From NCBI RefSeq assembly GCF_001078055.1, contig NZ_CP010777.1:3997001-4061000 (forward strand): a DNA stretch of 64,000 nt. Reading direction: 5' to 3'. Below, piece after piece: positions 22,900 through 31,345 of this stretch. Made by a program: the position numbers and the translations under genes. Under the pieces are notes generated by a model. The model was not told where the DNA came from, made no database searches, and saw nothing but the letters and a program-made list of their open reading frames with translations. The DNA comes from Rufibacter radiotolerans (GTDB taxonomy: Bacteria > Bacteroidota > Bacteroidia > Cytophagales > Hymenobacteraceae). Position 1 is the first letter of the stretch. Each line of letters opens with the position of its first letter.

Positions 22900-24342
22900 A
22901 TGCTGCATCTACAGAACTTCATCAACGGCACCTTTGTCCCTATGGCTTCTGGCAACTACTTGCCTAACCTGAACCCAGCCACGGCCGAGGTATTTTCACA
23001 GCTTCCGGATTCTGATGAGCGGGATGTGCAGGCAGCGGTAGAGGCGGCGGAAGCGGCGTTCCCGGCCTGGTCTATGTTATCAGCCGAAAAGCGGGGGCGG
23101 TATCTGATCAAGCTCTCAGAGCTGATTGACCAAAACCTGGAGCGGCTGGCTGAGGCGGAGACGACGGATAATGGCAAACCCCTGAAGCTTTCCAGAACGG
23201 TAGATATTCCCAGGGCCAGCAGCAACCTGTACTTCTTCGGGACGGGCGTGCAGCACTTTGCGTCTGAGTCGCATTTCATGGAGGGCGTGGCGGTGAATTA
23301 CACCGTGCGGCGTCCGCTGGGTGTGGTGGCCTGTATTTCCCCGTGGAACCTCCCGTTGTACCTCTTCACCTGGAAGATTGCCCCGGCCCTGGCCGCCGGA
23401 AATACCGTGGTCGCCAAACCCTCAGAGATCACACCTTACACCGCCCATCTGCTGGCCGAACTTTGCTTGGAGGCCGGTCTCCCGGCGGGTGTCCTCAACA
23501 TCGTGCACGGCACTGGTCCCAAAGTGGGCGCGCCTTTATGCGAGCATCCACTGGTGAAAGCCATCTCCTTTACCGGAGGCACCCAGACCGGCAAAACTAT
23601 CGCCCGGACGGCGGCCCCGCTTTTTAAGAAACTGTCATTGGAACTGGGCGGCAAGAACGCCACCGTCATCTTCGCGGACTGTGACTTTGAGAAAACCGTG
23701 GCCACCGCCGTGCAGGCCGCCTTTGCCAACCAGGGCCAAATCTGCCTTTGCGGCTCTCGTATTCTAGTAGAAGGTCCGCTGTATGAGAAATTCAAAGAAG
23801 CTTTTCTGGCCAAAGTAAAGACCCTTACCGTAGGCGACCCCATACAGGAAGGCACGAACCTAGGCGCTTTAGTATCCGAAGCGCATCTACAGAAAGTGCA
23901 GCAGTACATTTCTCTGGCCAAGGAAGAAGGCGGCACCTTGCTGGCGGGCGGCGAACGGGTACACCTGGAAGGCCGCTGCTCCAAGGGCTATTTCCTGCAA
24001 CCCACCGTCTTTGAGAACCTCCCCCACACCTGCCGCACCAACACTGAGGAAATCTTCGGGCCAGTGGTAACCCTGCAGCCCTTTGAAACCGAGGAGGAAG
24101 CTCTGCATTCTGCCAACTTCACTCCCTACGGCCTGGCCGCCTCCGTCTGGACCCAGGACCTCACCCGGGCCCACCGTGTAGCCCATGCCCTGCAAGCGGG
24201 TATTGTTTGGGTGAACACCTGGCTCCTGCGGGACCTGCGCACTCCATTTGGCGGCATGAAACAAAGCGGCGTGGGCCGCGAAGGCGGTTGGGAAGCCTTA
24301 CGGTTTTTCACCGAGGCTCAAAACGTGTGTATTAAGCTTTAA
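22900..24342 (+). CDS. Aldehyde dehydrogenase, probably 2-aminomuconate-6-semialdehyde dehydrogenase
   Basis: An NAD-dependent ALDH of 480 residues. Glu248 in LELGGK is the general base and Cys282 in NQGQICLC the nucleophile. CISPWNLPLYLFTWK is the cofactor region. The C-terminal WLLRDLRTPFGGMKQSGVGREGG matches what I know of the ALDH8A1/2-aminomuconate and 2-hydroxymuconate semialdehyde group. Arg105 in IPRASSN may correspond to the substrate-binding Arg of that group. It would oxidise the ACMSD product to 2-aminomuconate. Genes for later steps and for tryptophan dioxygenase and kynurenine formamidase are not in the window. Confidence 0.92.
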   Translation: MLHLQNFINGTFVPMASGNYLPNLNPATAEVFSQLPDSDERDVQAAVEAAEAAFPAWSMLSAEKRGRYLIKLSELIDQNLERLAEAETTDNGKPLKLSRTVDIPRASSNLYFFGTGVQHFASESHFMEGVAVNYTVRRPLGVVACISPWNLPLYLFTWKIAPALAAGNTVVAKPSEITPYTAHLLAELCLEAGLPAGVLNIVHGTGPKVGAPLCEHPLVKAISFTGGTQTGKTIARTAAPLFKKLSLELGGKNATVIFADCDFEKTVATAVQAAFANQGQICLCGSRILVEGPLYEKFKEAFLAKVKTLTVGDPIQEGTNLGALVSEAHLQKVQQYISLAKEEGGTLLAGGERVHLEGRCSKGYFLQPTVFENLPHTCRTNTEEIFGPVVTLQPFETEEEALHSANFTPYGLAASVWTQDLTRAHRVAHALQAGIVWVNTWLLRDLRTPFGGMKQSGVGREGGWEALRFFTEAQNVCIKL

Positions 24343-24650
24343 TGATTGAGAGAGTGAATGAGTGATTGGGAGAATGATTTAAATTTTCCCATTCTCTCAC
24401 ATCATTGAGGAAGTGACTTTCCAATACCATTACCTAAAGTCACGGAAGTAACTTACGCGCTATAGAAAATATTAATTCCCTTCGCTCTTCCGGATTTCCA
24501 ATCCGGAAGCACTCTGTCGGGGATTTCTAATCCCCTCGCCCATAAAGGCGAAACCACATTCCCCTTCTTAAAACAAACCATTCCCTGCCTAAGCGAACCT
24601 TCACTCTTTTATTCTCTCAATCATTCAACCATTCAATCATTCATTCCCCA
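24343..24650. repeat. Inverted TGAATGA-type blocks (second locus)
   Basis: Left: GATTGAGAGAGTGAATGAGT then GATTGGGAGAATGA. Right: TTCACTCTTTTATTCTCTCA then ATCATTCAACC and ATTCAATCATTCATT. The sequence class matches 12026-12235, where the interior is different. Confidence 0.55.
24487..24535. repeat. Tandem hairpin element
   Basis: CTTCCGGATT / AATCCGGAAG (3-nt loop TCC, 24487-24509) is followed 9 nt later by GGGGATT / AATCCCC (3-nt loop TCT, 24519-24535). Both hairpins have the core GGATT-TCN-AATCC. Confidence 0.7.
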
Positions 24651-24693
24651 ATATTTGCCTAATTTTAAGCCTACGAACTTTCTTACAAACTTT

Positions 24694-26892
24694 ATGAAAC
24701 ATAGAATGAACCGCTGGATTTTGGCGGCTAGCTGTCTTTTGTTGGCGGTAAGCGCCCAGGCCCAGCAAAAGCGATCTTTTGACTTAGACGATATTTTCCG
24801 GAAGAACACGTTCCAGGCCAAGTCGGTGTACGGGGTGAACTGGATGCGGAACGGCCAATTCTACTCCTCGCAGGTGCAAGACCAGGCCAACAAGGCCGTG
24901 GACATTGTGCAGGTAGACGTGACCACGGGTCAGCCGGTAAGCACTATTCTGGAAGGCGAGAACCTGAAGATAGACGGAAAGGTGCTGGACTATGACAACT
25001 ATAGCTTCAGCGAAGACGAGACCAAGATCCTGTTTGAGACCGAGCATGAGCCTATTTACCGCCGCAGCAGCAAGGGCCATTTCTATGTATATGACCGCGC
25101 CTCTAAAAAACTGCAGAAACTAAGCCAGGGCGGAAAGCAGAGTTACGCCACGTTTTCCCCGGACAACAAGTTTGTGGCCTTCGTGCGCGACAACAACCTG
25201 TTCTACGTAGACCTGGCCACCATGCAGGAGCGCCAGATCACCACAGACGGCAAGTGGAACTTCATCATCAACGGCGGCACTGACTGGGTATATGAAGAGG
25301 AATTTGGCTTCGCGCAGGCTTTTTTCTGGTCTCCGGAGGGAAACCAGATTGCTTTCTACACCTTTGACGAAACCCAAGTACCCGAGTACAACATGCAAAT
25401 GTGGGGCCCGCTCTACCCCAAAGACTACAAGTTCAAATACCCAAAGGCTGGCGAGAAAAACGCCATTGTCTCTATCTCCGTGTTTGACCTGACCTCGGGC
25501 AAAGCCACCAAAATGGACATTGGCCAGGAGCAGGAGCAGTATATCCCGCGCATCAACTGGACCAGAACCCCTAACCTGCTATCTATCCGGCGCATGAACC
25601 GCCTGCAGAACACCCTGGAGATTCTGCACACCGACACCCGCACCGGTCAAAGCAAGGTAGTCCTCACCGAGAAAGACAAAGCCTACATTGACATCACCGA
25701 TGACCTCACTTACCTGGCCAATGGCAAGCAGTTTGTGCACAACTCAGAGAAGGATGGCTTTAACCACCTGTACCTCTATGACATGAAAGGCAAACTGGTG
25801 CGCCAGATCACCAAGGGCAAGTGGGAAGTAACCAATTTCTATGGTGTAGACGAGAAAAACGACCTGGTGTATTTTTCGTCTACGGAGGTTTCACCTATGG
25901 AGCGTCACCTCTACAGCATTGGCCTGAACGGCAAGAACAAGAAAAGCCTCACCCCGGCCAAAGGCACGCACACCATCAACCTGAGCCGCGATTTCAAATA
26001 CTACCTGGACTACTTCTCCACCATCACCACGCCGCAAGTTGTGAGTCTGCACACCTCGGCGGGAAAGCAGATTAAGGTATTGGAGAGCAACGAGGCACTG
26101 AAAAGCACCGTAGCCAACTACAACCTGCCCAAAGCCGAGTTCTTCCAGTTCAAGACCACCGATAACGTGACCCTGAACGGCTACACTCTAAAGCCGGTGG
26201 ATTTTGACCCGAACAAGAAATACCCGGTGCTCATGTTCCTGTACGGCGGCCCCGGCAGCCAGGAAGTGGTAGACAGTTGGAGAGGCCGCAATTACCTGTG
26301 GCATAGCTATCTTACCCAGCAAGGCTACATCATTGCCGTGGTAGACAACCGGGGTACCGGTGGCCGCGGCGCGGATTTCAAAAAAGTAACTTACGGCGAC
26401 TTAGGCCATTATGAGACCATTGACCAGATAGAGGGCGCCAAGCATTTAGGCAGCCTACCCTACGTAGATAAGAGCCGCATAGGTATCTGGGGCTGGAGCT
26501 TCGGGGGCTACATGAGCTCGCTGGCCATTACCAAAGGCGCGGACTATTTCAAGGCCGCCATTGCCGTGGCCCCGGTAATCAACTGGCGCTTCTATGACAC
26601 CATCTATACCGAGCGTTTCCTGAAAACACCCCAGGAAAATGCCAAAGGTTATGATGAAAACTCACCGGTAACCCATGCGGGCAAACTGCGCGGCAAGTAC
26701 CTGCTCATCCACGGCACCGGCGATGACAACGTGCATTTCCAGAACTCCGTGGAGATGGTGAACGCCCTAGTGAAAGCCAACATCCCGTTTGAGAGTGCCT
26801 ACTACCCTAACCGGAACCACGGCATCAGCGGCGGCAACACTACCATTCACCTATTCACCAAAATGACCGAGTTTGTGCTGCGTAACCTATAG
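24694..26892 (+). CDS. Dipeptidyl peptidase IV (S9B family)
   Basis: An exported 732-residue serine peptidase that removes X-Pro or X-Ala dipeptides. After a signal peptide (ILAASCLLLAVSAQAQ) comes the DPPIV N-terminal beta-propeller (about 40-480), including GTDWVYEEEFGF, the double-Glu motif that binds the substrate amino group. The C-terminal hydrolase carries the catalytic Ser in GWSFGGYM, the Asp in GTGDDNVHFQN and the His in NRNHGISGG. MKHRMNRW at 24694 is chosen; 24706 is possible, and an upstream TTG at 24655 would spoil the signal peptide. A symmetric terminator follows. Confidence 0.95.
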   Translation: MKHRMNRWILAASCLLLAVSAQAQQKRSFDLDDIFRKNTFQAKSVYGVNWMRNGQFYSSQVQDQANKAVDIVQVDVTTGQPVSTILEGENLKIDGKVLDYDNYSFSEDETKILFETEHEPIYRRSSKGHFYVYDRASKKLQKLSQGGKQSYATFSPDNKFVAFVRDNNLFYVDLATMQERQITTDGKWNFIINGGTDWVYEEEFGFAQAFFWSPEGNQIAFYTFDETQVPEYNMQMWGPLYPKDYKFKYPKAGEKNAIVSISVFDLTSGKATKMDIGQEQEQYIPRINWTRTPNLLSIRRMNRLQNTLEILHTDTRTGQSKVVLTEKDKAYIDITDDLTYLANGKQFVHNSEKDGFNHLYLYDMKGKLVRQITKGKWEVTNFYGVDEKNDLVYFSSTEVSPMERHLYSIGLNGKNKKSLTPAKGTHTINLSRDFKYYLDYFSTITTPQVVSLHTSAGKQIKVLESNEALKSTVANYNLPKAEFFQFKTTDNVTLNGYTLKPVDFDPNKKYPVLMFLYGGPGSQEVVDSWRGRNYLWHSYLTQQGYIIAVVDNRGTGGRGADFKKVTYGDLGHYETIDQIEGAKHLGSLPYVDKSRIGIWGWSFGGYMSSLAITKGADYFKAAIAVAPVINWRFYDTIYTERFLKTPQENAKGYDENSPVTHAGKLRGKYLLIHGTGDDNVHFQNSVEMVNALVKANIPFESAYYPNRNHGISGGNTTIHLFTKMTEFVLRNL

Positions 26893-26914
26893 TCATTCCT
26901 GAAGTTAGTAAAGC

Positions 26915-26950
26915 AAAAGGCTCCCGTTCAACCAAGAACGGGAGCCTTTT
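26915..26950. terminator. Terminator after the DPP IV gene
   Basis: AAAAGGCTCCCGTTC pairs perfectly with GAACGGGAGCCTTTT around a 6-nt loop. A-run and T-run on the two sides make it usable in both directions. It lies 22 nt after the stop. Confidence 0.88.
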
Positions 26951-26961
26951 ATGTTCAAGCT

Positions 26962-26997
26962 GTTTTGAGCATGTTTTTCAGAAAGCAGGCCCAAAAC
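26962..26997. repeat. PAL36 copy 14
   Basis: GTTTTGAGCATG, tip TTTTTCAGAAAG, right arm CAGGCCCAAAAC; imperfect. It sits just after the DPP IV terminator. Confidence 0.75.
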
Positions 26998-27025
26998 AAG
27001 GTTTTCTATTTGCAGGTACATACTT

Positions 27026-27149
27026 TGTAGAGACAATGGCACCGCCTTGTCTCCCGCGCATTGCCCTCATTCTATAAGGTGTTACAACAAAAGTACTATT
27101 ACCAAAATCAGGAATGCGTCATAGACAAGGCGGTGCCATTGTCTCTACA
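27026..27149. repeat. REPIN-like element with perfect 27-bp inverted ends
   Basis: The left end 27026-27052 starts TGTAGAGACAATGG and contains CACCGCCTTGTCT. The right end 27123-27149 is its exact reverse complement. The 70-bp centre is ordinary sequence. Confidence 0.85.
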
Positions 27150-27212
27150 GATGCGCCATCTGTATAACAGCCAGAAGGGTGATTTCTATTCAGAAGGCTA
27201 AAAACATCCCCT

Positions 27213-28181
27213 TTACTCTTCCTGAAAGCTTGCGCGTTGCAGACGGTCATTGATGGCGCGGCCTAGGCCCTGGTCGGGCATGCGTTCGGCTAGAATGGTG
27301 TCAACCGTGGGGGTATCTAATTGGCGCAAAGCTGAGAACAGATTACGCGCCGCTTCCTGTAAATCGCCGGAGGCAGAAAGCTGAATCTGGTGCTGGACTG
27401 GGATACCAGCGAATTTCTCTTTTAAAGAAATAATGCCTACCCTGGAGGTGTCTCCTATACTCTTTAAATGCTCTCCCACCTCACCTAAAAACACCTTTTT
27501 GCCCGGGTTGTAATGGCTGCTGAGCATGCCCGGCGCGTCTGGGTTAGACGACGAAGTCTTGATTTTGGCTTTGGAGATTTGCACCACTTCGGCTAATTCT
27601 TCCAGGGCCAGCCCGCCTAGGCGCAGCACTTCAATCTCTTCGCCGGTAACCCGGATGATAGTGGATTCAATGCCGACGGGGCAGGCGCCGCCGTCTAAAA
27701 TATACGGGATGCGGTCGCCCAGCTGGTCCTGCACGTGCTGGGCCGTGGTGGGGCTCACGTACCCGAACGGATTTGCGCTGGGCGCCGCCAGTGGGAATGG
27801 CAGCTGCCGAAGTAACTCCAGCGTGAGCGGGTGCCTGGGAATACGCACCCCTACAGAGTCATGACCCGAAGTCACCAGCAGCGGCACGCGTTCGGCTTTG
27901 GGCAGAATAAGCGTAAGCGGACCGGGCATGAACTTCTCGGCCAGTTTATAGGCCACGTCTGGCACCTCTCGGGCAATGGTGGCTATCTGCGCAATGGAAT
28001 GGGTATGGACAATCAGTGGGTCAAAGGCCGGGCGGTTCTTGGCTTCAAAGATTTTCACCACGGCGGCCTCGTCATAGGCATTGGCCGCCAGTCCGTACAC
28101 CGTCTCGGTGGGGATGGCTACCAAATCGCCTTGGGTTAAGTAAGCGGCGGCCCGCTGTATGTCTGTGCCAATGTCTGCCAT
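27213..28181 (-). CDS. L-threonylcarbamoyladenylate synthase (Sua5 type)
   Basis: It makes threonylcarbamoyl-AMP from Thr, bicarbonate and ATP for t6A37 modification of tRNAs. The 322 residues comprise an N-terminal YrdC domain (IPTETVYGLAANA, KNRPAFDPLIVH, GPLTLILPKA, SANPFGYVSPTTA, then VGIESTIIRV). After a linker (PDAPGMLSSHYNPGKKV) comes the C-terminal Sua5 domain, so this is the two-domain form rather than the short TsaC. A TAGCTTTG promoter box at 28200-28207 overlaps the upstream ATG at 28202, so MADIGTD at 28181 must be the start if that box is used. Confidence 0.94.
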   Translation of the reverse strand: MADIGTDIQRAAAYLTQGDLVAIPTETVYGLAANAYDEAAVVKIFEAKNRPAFDPLIVHTHSIAQIATIAREVPDVAYKLAEKFMPGPLTLILPKAERVPLLVTSGHDSVGVRIPRHPLTLELLRQLPFPLAAPSANPFGYVSPTTAQHVQDQLGDRIPYILDGGACPVGIESTIIRVTGEEIEVLRLGGLALEELAEVVQISKAKIKTSSSNPDAPGMLSSHYNPGKKVFLGEVGEHLKSIGDTSRVGIISLKEKFAGIPVQHQIQLSASGDLQEAARNLFSALRQLDTPTVDTILAERMPDQGLGRAINDRLQRASFQEE

Positions 28182-28199
28182 GGGTGGTTTACTATTTCG

Positions 28200-28207
28200 C
28201 AAAGCTA
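28200..28207 (-). promoter_or_regulatory. Putative -7 promoter box of the Sua5 gene
   Basis: On the minus strand, TAGCTTTG fits TAnnTTTG. It would place the transcript start near 28195, about 14 nt before the chosen ATG. No clear -33 element. Confidence 0.45.
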
Positions 28208-28250
28208 CTATGATAGTTGCGTATAATCAGCTACCCACGGTGTAAATTGC

Positions 28251-28286
28251 GTTTAGGGGCTGTTTTTCTGAAAACGGCTATTAAAC
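28251..28286. repeat. PAL36 copy 15
   Basis: GTTTAGGGGCTG, tip TTTTTCTGAAAA, right arm CGGCTATTAAAC. It lies upstream of the Sua5 gene and touches the terminator-like palindrome at 28283-28321. Confidence 0.8.
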
Positions 28287-28321
28287 AGGAATCCCCGCTG
28301 TATCAGCGGGGATTCCTGTTT
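28283..28321. terminator. Symmetric terminator hairpin
   Basis: AAACAGGAATCCCCGCTG pairs perfectly with CAGCGGGGATTCCTGTTT around TAT. It lies beyond the end of the small membrane protein gene (28414) and before the Sua5 gene, on the minus strand. Confidence 0.8.
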
Positions 28322-28413
28322 AATAAATTTACCTGTTTAGTATTGACTTTGATGTTTAAGCGCTAATTAGATTATGTTAGGCGATAATAATTTCTTTTTA
28401 ATCTGATTCTTTA

Positions 28414-28611
28414 TCACCCTAACAATATTATCCCAATTGGTATAAACACCAACACACCGATAATATTTCTAATTTTATTTCCTTTGTTTGGGTCACTAAA
28501 CTTTAATCCATCATTAGGTATGAACATCATGAAGGCATAATTATTCTTCGTAAAAAATGCAGCGTAAAAACACAAGGCTCCCCAACAAATAAATAACAGC
28601 CCATCTATCAT
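28414..28611 (-). CDS. Small two-helix membrane protein of unknown function
   Basis: A 65-residue product. Its N-terminal hydrophobic helix is MIDGLLFICWGALCFYAAFF and its C-terminal helix IIGVLVFIPIGIILLG, joined by a short polar loop (PNDGLKFSDPNKGNK). Its AT-rich base composition contrasts with the desulfurase gene 43 nt upstream. No family recognised. The coherent hydrophobic plan and the terminator downstream favour a real gene, but the evidence is thin. Confidence 0.45.
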   Translation of the reverse strand: MIDGLLFICWGALCFYAAFFTKNNYAFMMFIPNDGLKFSDPNKGNKIRNIIGVLVFIPIGIILLG

Positions 28612-28653
28612 CCTGGAAATTCTTTACTTCCTATAACGCCTAGCACCTTAGGA

Positions 28654-29796
28654 CTATACCGTCTCTTTCTGGTAAAGCTTGGCTAGGGTAGCCACGGTGT
28701 AGTCAATCTCCTCAATGGTATTGTACTTACTGAAAGAAAACCGAACATTGCCTCTTTCCATATCCGCGCCAATGGCGCGCAACACATGGGAGCCCAGGTC
28801 CACGCCGCTGGTGCAGGCGCTTCCGCCGGAGGCCGAGATCTTGTTGATGTCCAGGTTAAAGAGAAGCATTTCATTCATCTCAGAGGCGGGCAGGCTCACG
28901 TTCAGAACGGTGTACAGGCTCTTGTCCCCTTCCTGCGACAGGCCGTTAAATTGCACATCCTCTATCTGCTCGCGCAGCTTCTGTACCATGCGGTCTTTTA
29001 AGGCTTGGATGTGTTGCTGGTGCTCTTCCATGTCACGGCAGGCAATCTCCATGGCTTTGGCCAGGCCTACAATACCGTACACGTTCTCGGTGCCGCCGCG
29101 CATGTTGCGCTCCTGCGAACCGCCCTGAATCAAGGGGTGAATTTTAATGGACGAATCTACATAGATGAATCCAACGCCTTTGGGACCATGGAATTTATGC
29201 GCCGAGCCTACCAGGAAGTTCACACCCAGGGCCTGCACGTCATGCTTGTAGTGGCCCATGGTCTGCACGGTGTCTGAGTGGAACACGGCATCATACTGCT
29301 TGCAGAGTTGGGCAATGGCCTCAATGTCATTCAGGTTGCCAATCTCATTGTTGGCGTGCATGATGGAGACAAACGTGCGGGGCTGCGAGGCCAGCAATTG
29401 CTCCAGATGCGCCAGATCCAGCACACCCTGTTTGTCTACCTTGAGCATGGTAAGTTCCACCTCGCCGTTCTTCTCCAGGGACTCCAGCGAGTGCAACACG
29501 GCATGGTGCTCAAGCGGAGAGGTGATGGCGTGCTTGATGCCCAGGCTCTTGATGGTACAGATAATGGCCAGGTTATCGGCCTCGGTACCGCCAGAGGTAA
29601 AGAAAATCTCAGAGGGAGAAGCGTTCACCAGATTGGCCACGGTCTTGCGGGCCATTTCAATGGCGGCGCGTACCTGCCTGCCGTGTGCGTGTATAGAAGA
29701 GGGGTTGCCGTAGTGCTCCAGCATAAAGGGAGCCATTACCTCAAAAACTTCTTTGTCTAGCGGGGTGGTAGCCGCATTGTCTAAATATACACGCAT
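28654..29796 (-). CDS. Cysteine desulfurase (NifS/IscS type)
   Basis: This PLP enzyme takes sulfur from L-cysteine for iron-sulfur clusters and thio-modified tRNA. The 380 residues are the usual length. Visible motifs: VYLDNAATTP at the start, TSGGTEADNLA, HANNEIGN, the PLP lysine in GSAHKFHGPKG, GGTENV, and the persulfide-forming Cys in GSACTSGVDLGSH. The active-site loop is of the short group I kind. No iscU, iscR or suf genes are adjacent, so the target pathway is not shown by context. It reads toward the small membrane protein gene. Confidence 0.95.
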   Translation of the reverse strand: MRVYLDNAATTPLDKEVFEVMAPFMLEHYGNPSSIHAHGRQVRAAIEMARKTVANLVNASPSEIFFTSGGTEADNLAIICTIKSLGIKHAITSPLEHHAVLHSLESLEKNGEVELTMLKVDKQGVLDLAHLEQLLASQPRTFVSIMHANNEIGNLNDIEAIAQLCKQYDAVFHSDTVQTMGHYKHDVQALGVNFLVGSAHKFHGPKGVGFIYVDSSIKIHPLIQGGSQERNMRGGTENVYGIVGLAKAMEIACRDMEEHQQHIQALKDRMVQKLREQIEDVQFNGLSQEGDKSLYTVLNVSLPASEMNEMLLFNLDINKISASGGSACTSGVDLGSHVLRAIGADMERGNVRFSFSKYNTIEEIDYTVATLAKLYQKETV

Positions 29797-29894
29797 GATC
29801 TTTTTTAACTTAACAACAACAGGTACAACAGATACGGTTCATAGGAACGGTTCCTTGGAAATGAGGTAAAACGCTTATTCGCTTAGGTTACAGG

Positions 29895-31289
29895 TTAGGC
29901 AGACTTGTCAGAGATGATTTCCTTGATGTCGCCAATGATCTTGTTGGCCAGATGATCTGCTGTGGAAAGGCTGTCAGACTCGGCGTAGATTCTGATGATG
30001 GGCTCTGTGTTAGACTTACGCAGGTGCACCCACTCTTTATCGAACTCAATCTTAACCCCGTCAATGGTATTGATAGGTTGTTTGACGTAGTGCTTCTGCA
30101 CCTTGCCCAACACCGCGTCAACATCAATGTCTTTGGTGAGCTCTATCTTGTTCTTAGAGATATAGTAGTTGGGATACGTGGCCCGCATCTGGGTCATGGT
30201 CAAGCCGGTTTTGGCTAAATGCGTCAAAAACAGCGCAATACCCACTAAGGCATCACGGCCGTAGTGCAGTTCTGGGTAAATGATACCCCCGTTACCCTCG
30301 CCGCCAATAATGGCGTTCTGGGCTTTCATCATGTTTACTACGTTCACCTCGCCCACGGCAGCGGCAAAGTACTGGCCACCGGCTTTCTCGGTGACATCGC
30401 GCAGGGCGCGGGTAGAAGACAGATTAGACACGGTGTTGCCCACCTGGTTCTGGAGCACGTAATCAGACACGGCCACCAGGGTGTATTCCTCGCCAAACAT
30501 GCTGCCGTCTTCGTTTACCAACGCCAGGCGGTCTACGTCTGGGTCAACTACAATGCCCAGGTCAAACTTGCCTTTTTCCATGACCCGGGCAATCTCGCCC
30601 AGGTTTTCTGGCAGCGGCTCTGGGTTATGGGCGAAGTGGCCGGTTGGCTCGCAGTTTACTTTTTCAACTTGCGCCACGCCCAAGGCCTCTAACAACATAG
30701 GCACGGCAAAACCTCCGCTGGAATTCACGGCGTCTACCACCACTTTGAAGTTGCGGCTCTTAATGGCTTTCACGTCTACCAGGGGCAGATCCAGAATAGC
30801 CTTAATGTGGGTCTTCAGGAATTTGTCGTTCTGGGTATAGGTGCCCAGTTTGGTTACCTCGGCAAACTGGAAAGACTCTTTCTCGGCTAGCTCCAGCACC
30901 AGTTTCCCTTCAAGGTCATTGATGAATTCACCGTGTTGGTTCAGGAGTTTCAGTGCGTTCCATTGCTTGGGGTTATGGCTGGCCGTGAGGATAATGCCGC
31001 CGCCTGCCTTTAACGCCGGTACCGCCATTTCAACGGTGGGAGTGGTGGAAAGACCTAAGTCAATCACGTTTATGCCCAGCCCCTGCAGGGTAGCCACCAC
31101 TAAGCGGTTGACCATGTCACCAGACAAGCGGGCGTCACGGCCTATGATAAGGGTATTGTTTTGGGTGGTCTGTAAAACCCAGGTGCCAAAAGCAGCCGCA
31201 AATTTCACAACGTCTAATGGCGTAAGCGCTTCTCCTACCTGCCCCCCAATTGTACCTCTAATTCCTGAAATTGATTTTATAAGTGCCAC
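29895..31289 (-). CDS. glmM: Phosphoglucosamine mutase-type phosphohexomutase
   Basis: An alpha-D-phosphohexomutase of 464 residues. The phospho-carrier Ser104 is in LTASHNPKQWNALK, the metal-binding loop in VDPDVDRLALV, and the sugar-binding GGEGNGGIIYPELHYGRD follows. The C-terminal phosphate-binding region is RKSNTEPIIRIYAE. The start SGIRGTIGG is the form usually annotated GlmM in Bacteroidota, making glucosamine-1-phosphate for UDP-GlcNAc. A phosphomannomutase or phosphoglucomutase role is the alternative. The start codon is GTG (31287-31289), preceded by a good promoter match. Confidence 0.88.
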   Translation of the reverse strand: MALIKSISGIRGTIGGQVGEALTPLDVVKFAAAFGTWVLQTTQNNTLIIGRDARLSGDMVNRLVVATLQGLGINVIDLGLSTTPTVEMAVPALKAGGGIILTASHNPKQWNALKLLNQHGEFINDLEGKLVLELAEKESFQFAEVTKLGTYTQNDKFLKTHIKAILDLPLVDVKAIKSRNFKVVVDAVNSSGGFAVPMLLEALGVAQVEKVNCEPTGHFAHNPEPLPENLGEIARVMEKGKFDLGIVVDPDVDRLALVNEDGSMFGEEYTLVAVSDYVLQNQVGNTVSNLSSTRALRDVTEKAGGQYFAAAVGEVNVVNMMKAQNAIIGGEGNGGIIYPELHYGRDALVGIALFLTHLAKTGLTMTQMRATYPNYYISKNKIELTKDIDVDAVLGKVQKHYVKQPINTIDGVKIEFDKEWVHLRKSNTEPIIRIYAESDSLSTADHLANKIIGDIKEIISDKSA

Positions 31290-31311
31290 AGATTCTTAGT
31301 ATTTGAATAGA

Positions 31312-31345
31312 CAAAAGTAGTAAAAACGAAACGATTCCCTGCAAA
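31312..31345 (-). promoter_or_regulatory. Putative Bacteroidota promoter of the glmM gene
   Basis: On the minus strand, TTTG (31342-31345), 22 nt, then TACTTTTG (31312-31319). It lies 22 nt before the GTG start. Confidence 0.5.

Larger units (their letters stand above)
24343..24693. other. 351-bp intergenic region with paired repeats
   Basis: Blocks of TGAATGAG/TGATTGAG-type sequence follow the ALDH stop (24343-24377), and inverted blocks lie at about 24603-24645. Between them is a tandem hairpin element (24487-24535). AATATTTG at 24650-24657 is a weak promoter-like box for the downstream peptidase. Confidence 0.6.
26893..27212. other. 320-bp convergent intergenic region
   Basis: It contains, in order, a terminator hairpin (26915-26950), PAL36 copy 14 (26962-26997) and a REPIN-like pair (27026-27149). 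No gene. Confidence 0.7.
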
